A stretch of DNA of 64,000 nucleotides from Astropecten irregularis. Its lineage: Eukaryota > Echinodermata > Asteroidea > Paxillosida > Astropectinidae. The first letter of the stretch is position 1; every line of letters begins with the position of its first letter. Location of the stretch: contig OZ020255.1 in assembly GCA_963971285.1 (NCBI GenBank), forward strand, positions 124,001-188,000, read 5' to 3'. Of this stretch, positions 1-9,300 are shown piece by piece. The notes beneath the pieces are model-generated. The model did not search any database. It had not been told where the DNA came from and was given only the letters and a program-made list of their open reading frames with translations. A program made the position numbers and the translations under genes.

Positions 1-266
1 AATTGAGTGCGCATGCGCTGTTGACTTGAAGACCGGTTCTCCAAAGTCTCCCATTATGTGCTATTGGGAAGGGGGTGGGGGTGTTGCTGGTGGGTGGAAG
101 GATGGGGACTTGTGGGGGACCATTGGGGTAAATTGACAAATTCCAGCACAATATTGTTTGGCATGCCTGGGATTCCAACACTCTCTTGATTCTGGGTTGC
201 CAAAGTGAATGACAATGGAAGACTTTGGAGAACCGGTCTTCAAGTCAACAGTGCACGCTCACAATT
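1..266. repeat. Foldback element (MITE-like) with 53-55 bp inverted arms
   Basis: Bases 1-55 return as their reverse complement at 214-266. Both arms contain GACTTGAAGACCGGTTCTCC or its complement. The spacer is G-rich (GGTGGGGGTG near 75-85) and has no coding content. This is a non-autonomous inverted-repeat element sitting in the intron before the first visible WDR75 exon. The left end may be cut by the window edge. The transposon superfamily cannot be assigned because no clear target duplication is visible. Confidence 0.8.
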
Positions 267-318
267 GCGTGTGCGTGCGCTGTTGACTTGAAGACCGGTT
301 CTCCAAAGTCTCCCATTG
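267..318. repeat. Third, solo arm of the 1-266 foldback
   Basis: This stretch repeats the left arm of the adjacent foldback in direct orientation, including GACTTGAAGACCGGTTCTCC and CAAAGTCTCCCATT. It abuts the right arm directly. A second element that lost its other half, or an unequal exchange within the palindrome, would explain the arm-spacer-arm-arm order. It ends about 45 bp before the first visible WDR75 exon. Confidence 0.75.
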
Positions 319-362
319 CAGCTCTTCTCAGTTGTATTTATTTTGTTTTATACGTCATGCAG

Positions 363-3300
363 GTACATCTTTGTGTCCTCTGGGTATGATGTCAAAGTAT
401 TTAGCACAGCTAGTGGTGAATGTGTCCGAGAACTCAAAGGTCATAATGGTCAAGTCACAGGGGTTGCAATTAACCCACACAACAAATTACAGGTATGTAA
501 TATCTGCTTAACTTGGCAATTTGTACATATAATATGATCTGGGGAATAAGGTCTGTGAAACCTACTGTAGGCATAACAATGTGACAGAAACACAGACTCT
601 TATAAAAAATGTCAGACATCTCTTTCAAGAAATATGATTTAGTGTACCTACATCCTACCTACAGCATGAATCGCTAAAGCATGGGGCCTGGGCCTGAATC
701 TACAGTAGAAATCAGCCATATACCCAGAATACAAAGATCAGACATCAGAGAACCAAGCATGATGCCAGCCAAATATAATAAAAAAGACTGACGGCCAGTA
801 GCTAATAATACTCTCATTTTAAACAAAAGGACAACAGGATATAATTGGGGATATGCAGTGTTCGCCTCCCTAACCCGTTTCATTAGAGGGATATGTCAAC
901 CCTTTCCATATCTCGTTTATTTATACTCAATCTTTGGAGGCAGTTGAAACATGACATAATGAGCAATACTCTGAGCACAATGTAAAAGTCAATGTTCAAG
1001 AAATATTCCCTTGATCGGCATTAGTGTAGTTTACGCCACCCATATTATTTTCAGTATTTATTTGGGTAAGAAACTGTTTTGTTTTCACTGAAATATTGCC
1101 GAAATAAGTTCATTTTAGGGTTTTCAGGACCCATGAATAAATTTGCTTTAAGTGACGAATCTCATTTTGGAACAGAAGAAGGTAAATAAATACTGAAAAT
1201 AATATGGGTGGCGTAAACTACACTAACCCCCCTTGATCTTTAGAGGAAAGTATCAAGAGCAGGTTGTATGCATCAACTGTTCTGTAGATATGTATACCGT
1301 GCATTCAGTAGATGTATACTCACACTTGTGTCTATGTTGATGTTTATATATCTGCAGATATTTACAAGTTCCAAGGATGGTACGATCAACCAATGGGACT
1401 ACTCAGATGCCGTGCTGCTCAAGGTATTAACATGTTTGTTATAGGCGCTTTATCTTTCCACTAAAACAGAACTGTAGGCTGATGTGGTACAGGGAGTTTT
1501 GTACACACGAGAAGACAATCCCCTGTACCACCACACATTATGATACAGTTGCTGTGCCACACACTTACCAAGCTATCATAAACTTTCTTTCAAACTACTG
1601 ATTGATTACTATTGTATATTCTTTCTCCAGACATTGCACGTAGCATCACCAGTCTTGGGTGTGTTTGCTCATCACAACATGCAGGATTCATTGTTTGCAT
1701 CTGTATTGAATGAGAAAACTGGTAGGTACATTGAAGCATTAACAGGGATGACATTTGAAGATTTTTATCTGATTTCAGATTCGTTTTTTTGGATGTCAGA
1801 TTTTTTTCCTCACAGGCTGTGTACAAAAGAAAATTTTCAGAGTTCAGATTTTCTTATGCCCCCTGCTATTTTCAGAAATTTTTTATCATTGGTCACTGTT
1901 CATGCATATGTAAAGTGTTACATACCGGTACATCAATTTGTTTATTAAAGAATTTTCATGACAAGACGTCATATCCCAGACATTACCTGTGTACAATGTA
2001 ACCTTTATTACAAGTTTGGATTTTGCTGACTACTTGTTACACTTTTATTGATCAGCAAATCGATACAACAATCCAAGGATTACATGATTATGTTATGTCT
2101 TAATTTTACAGATAAGAAGTCACAGCTGAAGCTGGTCAAGATAACAATTCCCAAACAGGTTGGACATCGCATAGATGTGAGTGGTCGATTCCTAATTGGC
2201 AATGTGCAGGCTGGGGATAAAGGAATAGCATTTGGCCCAAGAGGAGAATTCATTGCAGCTATCTCAGGATGTACACTCAAAATACTATTTCTCAAGGACA
2301 TGTATCTAAAAAAGTAAGTACCTTCAATGTCTAGATAATTACATAAAGTCACGGTGTCCTGAAACATGTGACCATGGGCCAATTTCACAGATCTGTTTGA
2401 GCACCACAATTTGCGTAAGCACCAAAAATATTGGTAAATAAAATCAGTATGACAGCCAAAACTCCTTGTGAATGTTATGCTCAGCAGAACAATGGCCAAA
2501 TACAAGTCAAAAGCAGTAAACATCACATGAAAATTTGGTTGATAATCCTGCTTGACCAAGGAAGACTTTTCATGCTTAAGGAAATGTGCTTAAGCAGCTC
2601 TATGAAATTGGCCCCATATTTTGAATACCCTGACAACCTAATCCATATATGTTTAAATGGTTTACATAAACTTCATCAATATCGCTCGGAATCTCAGTAT
2701 GGCAGCTTAATTTGTTTTATCCGTCCTATTCACAAATGTTAGAAATCATTAACCATATCCCAATCATGTACTGATATAGTTGCTTATTTGTGACTTACTA
2801 CTGGTTTAGACAGACATTTCTGACAAATCTTGTTCAATTTACAGAATAAAATATCACAGTCAATCCTTCAAAGATTTGAAAAGAAAAATGCAAATGTGAA
2901 GTTAATTCTCAAAGATTCTTTTGATAATTGCTGTTTCAGACTGTCTGCAGACAAGAAGGAACTGACGTGTGTTGCATGTCATCCTGTGGATTACTGTATA
3001 GCAGTAGGTGATGAGATAGGACGTATATCAATCTGGCGTAACTTCCATAAGAAAGAACTACGATCTAGAGAACACTGGCATTCACTCCGAGTTGAGGATT
3101 TGTGCTACTCACCCGAAGGTCAGTCAAATGTAGATTAAATGTCAATTTTGGCCACTTTTATGGGTTAAAACCATCCAGATGGATTGGAAATGATTGACCA
3201 GGGCTCGAAATATCCACTAGACTGTGGACTGAGTCTAGTGATTTCAGTGTCGGTCTAGTGGTGTGTACCACACTAATCCAGCTGTCTAGTGATTTTGTTT

Positions 3301-6300
3301 TCATTGCACAATTGAAATGGTGCCCAAATTGATGATTTTTGACACAATATTGCATACAATTAAGGTTTTTCTATGTTAAATGCTACAGGTCTAGTGAAAA
3401 AAGTTCTAGTCTAGTGTTCACAAAATTCGAGCCCTGTTGACGGACTGAAATCTTTGTTTTGTGTGCAGGATCTGCCTTATACAGTGTTGGTCATGAATGC
3501 ACTGTGGTAGAATGGCATCATGATTCTTACAGGAAGAAGTTTCTACCTCGTCAAGGAGCACCTATTAGTCACATCACCTATGCACCAAATAGTCAACAGA
3601 GGGCGGTATCACTAATGACAAATGGTCAGTACACATTTATGTCGTTATATCAGACACTTGACTTATCAGAAAACTCCACATTGAAGGTAATTAATTGTAA
3701 AGAAACTTTCTCCTGGACCTGTACTTCCATTGCCATCATCAGTGTTAAAACATGGTTTAGAGATGGTGACTGCACTGTGTGTCCCTGTGGTCGATGTCAC
3801 GAAGCCCTACGATCGTAACTCAAGCTACGATGGATAACCCATCGTATCCAATGACCTCTATGTAGGGCTCTAATGCATCCAAAGTCCTACGATTGATAGT
3901 AAGTTATGATGAGTTTGGTGAAATCAACCCCTTGTTACCCAATGTCTTTTGCAAGTGCTGTGAGGTGCTTATAAGTCACATGTTCACCAGTAGATAACAT
4001 AATTTAAAGTCTGAGTGCACATGGTAATGAGAATACTGAAAAGAAAATATAGATCAGGAATACAAATACAAAAACACCCATGGTTATTGAGTTTATAAAA
4101 AGAAAGTTGGCTTAATGCTACTCATTGACTGTTGCATGTTAGCTCTGTATACATACATGTGCGTAGTTACATCAGTGTATAACATAGATTCCTGTTTGAT
4201 CTTTAAAGCTATTCTCATCCAGGCTAATGACAAGACTACACAGACAATCCAAGGATTAGTACATACAAACTTCAACCATATGAGAGAGGGATATCTACCA
4301 ACTGGACTCTCTATAGATCCACACACGAGGGCGCTAGTCACCAATGGTATGGTGGGACAGCTTCAGTTCTATCATTTGGAACAGGATCGTCTTCTTTATA
4401 GTGTGAGTAAATCGGTTTGACTTAAACTTTGTGTAAACATGCACAGTGAGGCATATTTGTGTTGTAATGTATCTCTGTTGACATTTAAAGGTAGTATCAT
4501 ACTTTGGTAAGAAACCAAAGCAGAAATGTTCACAGATTTACGTATAACTTTCAGGGTATGAAGATGGTGGTTGTAGAAACCTACCGTTAAAATTGTTCTG
4601 CCCGAAATGATGCATTTATCCAGAAATCAATAAAACAACGACCGAAAATCTTTTTGATCTTTTTAAAAGAGAAAAGACTTAAGAAATACTGTGGCCGTTT
4701 TTCACGATTTTCTCAAAAAGTTGTCACCGCATGAGACTGAAATTTGCACAGATGACTGTGACTGTATCTTCCCTGATATTTTTGCCCATGAATCTGTACT
4801 TCTTGGACAAAAACCAAAGTATGATACTACCTTTAATGAGCAAGTGCACCTTATTTTCACTATTGAGTAATAAACATTAATGGAGGAGATTCACTCTATT
4901 AAGACTTTTGTGAAAGAGCCAGCATCCTCCATACATCCTGGTCACATTTACACAGTGTGCAGTTACCTGTGGGACATTATAAGCATATGCCATATATAAT
5001 TACATATATCAGGTGTTATCAGAATGAATGGAAGGCAACAGGTGTCATTATGGTTACCCTGCCCAGCTATTTCTGGGCCATAATTGATTGATGAATTGTT
5101 CCTGCGGAAAATCAGCAGAACAAGTTGATGGCTGAATATAGAAACCTCATGTCTGGCCTTCTCTTAAGCTGTATAGTTTATGCTGTGCAATTTGACTGCT
5201 GGCTCATGGTGGTTGTACGCTCCGTGTTCATGTTGATACACCTGTGCTATCTAAAGGAATGTAAGTTTACTTCCTCTGAAGTTTCATATTTCCGTCTCGT
5301 TGTGTTGACTCTGAACAGCTTGACATCACAGGAGAGAATTACATCTCACCAGCAGACCTACGCCAACCACTCATGCACACAGAGGTGGTCAAAGTAACCT
5401 TTGACCTTCAAGGAGATTGGATGGCCACACTGGAGCGAAGAGATGACAAACAAACAAGTCCAGAAATGACGCTGAAATTTTGGCAGTTTGACGCACGGAA
5501 GCAAAGGTGATATTGCAGAAGGTTTTCCTTTTCACTAGATAGTGACTTGCATAATATAGATACTACTACATGTGTTAGAAATTGGTGCAATCTCAATGAT
5601 GAACGCTATTTCCTGTTTACTTGTTTTGATCTTGCAGTTTCACATTGAACACCATCATCTCAGAACCACATGTAGAGAAGGTACATTGCCTTAGCTTCAG
5701 ACCACCAGCTGTGTCACATGACACGTATGAACCAATGGCTGTGACTACAAGTGAAGATGGGAAATTCAAGCTATGGGTCCTTGCTGATGACGGTGATAGT
5801 CAAAGTAAGACAAAGATAATAAATACATGTATTGGTATAACAGCTTACAGCCTTATACAGATTAATGAAAGATTAAGTCTCATAAGGTACTCTCGTACTT
5901 TGGTAGGAAACAAAAACAGAAATGTTTACAGATGTTCCTATAACTTACAGGGTATAAATATGGTGCAGGTAGAAACATACCGTTGTTTTATTCTGATCAC
6001 AGAATATGAAAAATAATGGTGAAAAAATTAAAGAAATTCCATGGGCGTTTTTCACTGTTTTCTCCAAAAATCGGCACTGTATGGGACTGGGAATTTCACA
6101 GATGACTTTTACTGTATCTTTCTTGACACTATCACTGTATGATATTGAAGTATGATATTACCTTTAAAATTGGGAACAATTATAGAAAATCTGGAGTTGT
6201 GATTTATGTGTCTTTTGACGATGACAAATGTTAAACTACATTCGTGTAAATATGTTCAGTATTTGATTGCAAGTAGAATGACTGTGCAATAGAAGAGTCT

Positions 6301-9300
6301 GCTGTTGTATTTGTATGCACAGACACACTATGCATACTCTAAATAATTCTTGAAAATTTCCTTCTCTTATTACAATTCCTAGAGAAAGGCAGAAGTTGGG
6401 GCTGTAATTCCGTTGGTTTCTTCCGTGAAGAATCCCCAAGATGTGGATGTTTCTCATCAGACGGTTCACTTTTGACTGTCAGCTTTGGTCACATTGTAAC
6501 AGTCTGGGATCCAGACATGAATGTACTGAAGAAGACATTATGTCATGGACAAAAAGACCAGTTCATTGAGTAAGTACAATATAACGATCGGTTTGCGGAA
6601 ACACCATGGAAGAATCGTTTGTACTTTCACACTTCTTATTGCGTTCGCACTTCTCATAAGAGAAGACCTCTGAGACCTTACGAGAAGTGAGACGAAATAA
6701 GAAGTGCGAAAGTATGAACGATTCTTACATGGTGTTTCCGCAAACTGATCCACTTACCAACTGTCACCATGCAAAGCCTCAAATCATTTTTAAGTAGAAT
6801 ATATGCACCTCCTATGCACCAACCCACTTGATGCACTGTGCATTCTATCGTATTCAAACATTTCTTGTTGACAATCTTTGTCTTTTCAGGCATCTTGTGT
6901 TTGGCCATGGTTCTGCTGCTCATTGCTTGATAACTGCCTCATCAACCGTTATGAATGTGTGGAACCTACATAGCTGTAATGGTAAGTACATTTAGGAAAG
7001 ATCAATGAAGATAATCTATTCTGTATGTACCACTTTGACACTAATATGTTCCATTTAGTATTTGTAGGAAATGTTCGATACAATGACTTATTTGTGTGTC
7101 CAATATGTTTCATTTTTATTTGACACAGTGATGTGGCGAGTCAATATGGACGTCGGTGTACTTGTTGCTGATACACAGTCTGAATATGTGGCTGCATTTG
7201 ACAGGAAAGGGAATGGTAAGTATATACAGACAGCAATACATTTGTAAAATTCATTCCACAAATTGATGTTGAAATGTGCAGAAAATCTCTGATTTGTCGA
7301 CTCAGCTCTTTTGAATAAGACTTGAAGCTATGCATGGTACTAGAATTAAGGTAGGTTTGCGGTGACACCATGTAATCTCTTCTGTGAGAGTGTGTGGTTC
7401 TGAGAAGAACCGTTGGTATTATTTCGACGTTCCGAACACTGTGCTCTGTTCATCCTCAGGAGAGTGACTCTCGTTGAGATAATACCACTGGTTCTTCTCA
7501 GAACCACACACTCGGAAGCGATTACATGGTGTCACAGCAAACCTACCTTAATTTCAGCTCTTTTGATTGTGAATTTCTCCTGATACACAGTCTGAATATG
7601 TGGCTGCATTTGACATGAAAGGGAATTGTAAGTATATGCAGATACAGATACATTTATAACATTCACTTCACAAATTGATGTAGAAATGTTCAGGTTCAGA
7701 AATGTACAAGGTTTACTGTTTTTGACTTGTATTCGGCCATTGTTTGATGAGCATAACATTCACAAGGAGTTTTGGCTGGCATACTGATTTTATGCACCAA
7801 GGTTTTTGGTGCTTAACAGAGATGAAACTTTCCCGGATTTATCCGGAATTCCGGATATCAGCGTGGCAGAAAAAAAATATTTCCCGCATTTTCAGGATTT
7901 TCCGTCCTGGCCTGGTGAAATAGTGAAATTACAAGACGAATAAACAAAATAATTAATACACTCAATAATTATCAAAATGTTAACCTTAATTACCGGTATA
8001 ATTCAGTGAAAACGCCTGCCACATTAGACGTACGTACTCGCCATCGTTTCGACGAGTTCACCATACTGCATGGTCAGCCATTTTGTACATACCGGGTAGT
8101 CTTGATCCAAGACGTTTGATTGCTGTTCGTAGTGCGCCCTCACACGACTGATTCAGACCATCACAACCCGCTCAGCGTACGTAAAAACAATTTCTTAAGT
8201 ATTGCAAGGACCGAGACAAGTCTAATAATTCCGACCATAACAAACAAACCATGCATCGTGCACGGCACACTCACCGCGTGGTCGCTGTGTAGTCACTGTG
8301 CGGTCGAGATGTGTGTGCCGTTGAGTGAGCTCTGTTGCCCGTATGCGCTGTGTAAGATTTAGGAGTAGGACGGTGTTTCGGCGCTTTACGACCGAAAAGG
8401 TGGCCTTTTCTTTTGCTTTTATCTGCATATTTCTGGGTACTTTTTGCAGTAGTTCTACGATTTTTAGCATATAAAATATGTTACAGAAATTTTTTCGTAA
8501 AATTCCGACCGAAATTAACCAACTGGAAAATAAAACAGAAAAACCAGAAAACTACCATTCCAGCCATTTTTGCGGCCAGCCAGGCCGTAGTTGCGCTTGC
8601 ATTGGTTTTTAGGATTTCCGGATATTTGGGAAATTTTAAGTTTCATCTCTGGCTTAAGCAAATTTTGGTACTTAAGCGGCTCTATGAAATTGGCCCCAGA
8701 ACATCTCAGATTTGTAGACTCGGTTCTTTTGATTGTGAATTTCTCCTCTTTATTGTACCTACAGTATTTGTGTTTCATCCTTTGGAATCTAAGTTGCCAT
8801 ATTCCATGCATAGCCTACCATCAGCAGATATCATCAGTGCTGTATTCATTCCACACACACGGACCATCTCAACGGACACCTCAGACCTGTTGCCATGGGA
8901 GACGCAGTCACATCTATACTTTGTTACAAAGTCTCAACTTCTTATGACTGTGACTGGGAATGTGGAGAAACTTGCAGCCGACAGACGTACTAATAATGTG
9001 GTAAGGAAACATTCATCTTAAGCTGCCAATTCATGCATTTTATAAACATGAATTTCTGTTAGTCATTACATAGCTGTTCTGCTGTTGTATTATGAACATA
9101 CATGTACACAATAACTAAATATCAAACTGATATCCACTATACTTGTAGTATGTGATGTGATTTCCAAAGGTTCCGATTTCCAAATATTCAGAGACACACC
9201 ATGAACCCATGGAAACAGACATTGATTAAACATACACTCATCATGGGGTCATTGTACTTTAATCTACATGTACTTATCCTATCCCATCATAGGATTTACA

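Larger units (their letters stand above)
7581..8746 (+). repeat. Tandem duplication carrying the 3' part of WDR75 exon 7129-7215
   Basis: Bases 7581-7627 repeat the last 47 nt of the exon (7169-7215) with two or three changes, including the donor GTAAGT. The match continues about 70 bp into the following intron (CATTCACTTCACAAATTGATG against CATTCCACAAATTGATG). The segment just before the copy, CTCTTTTGATTGTGAATTTCTCC (ending 7580, given here for its position only as TTTTGATTGTGAATTTCTCC), recurs at 8727-8746 just before the acceptor of the next exon. So copy 1 is about 7169-7580 and copy 2 is 7581-8746, each since enlarged by different insertions. Splicing in the copied exon piece after its internal CACAG would add 37 nt and shift the frame, so it is probably skipped. 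Confidence 0.8.

Noticed and set aside
2080-2559. 159-codon minus-strand open frame
   Set aside because: It is antisense to WDR75 exon 2112-2313 and runs into a foldback element.
5507-5637. Intronic C/D-box snoRNA in WDR75, suggested by CAATGATGAA near 5594
   Set aside because: No CTGA D box at a suitable distance and no closing terminal stem were found.
8413-9021. 202-codon plus-strand open frame as a separate gene
   Set aside because: Its first part is hAT-like element and intron sequence. Only 8765-9000 is coding, as a WDR75 exon.
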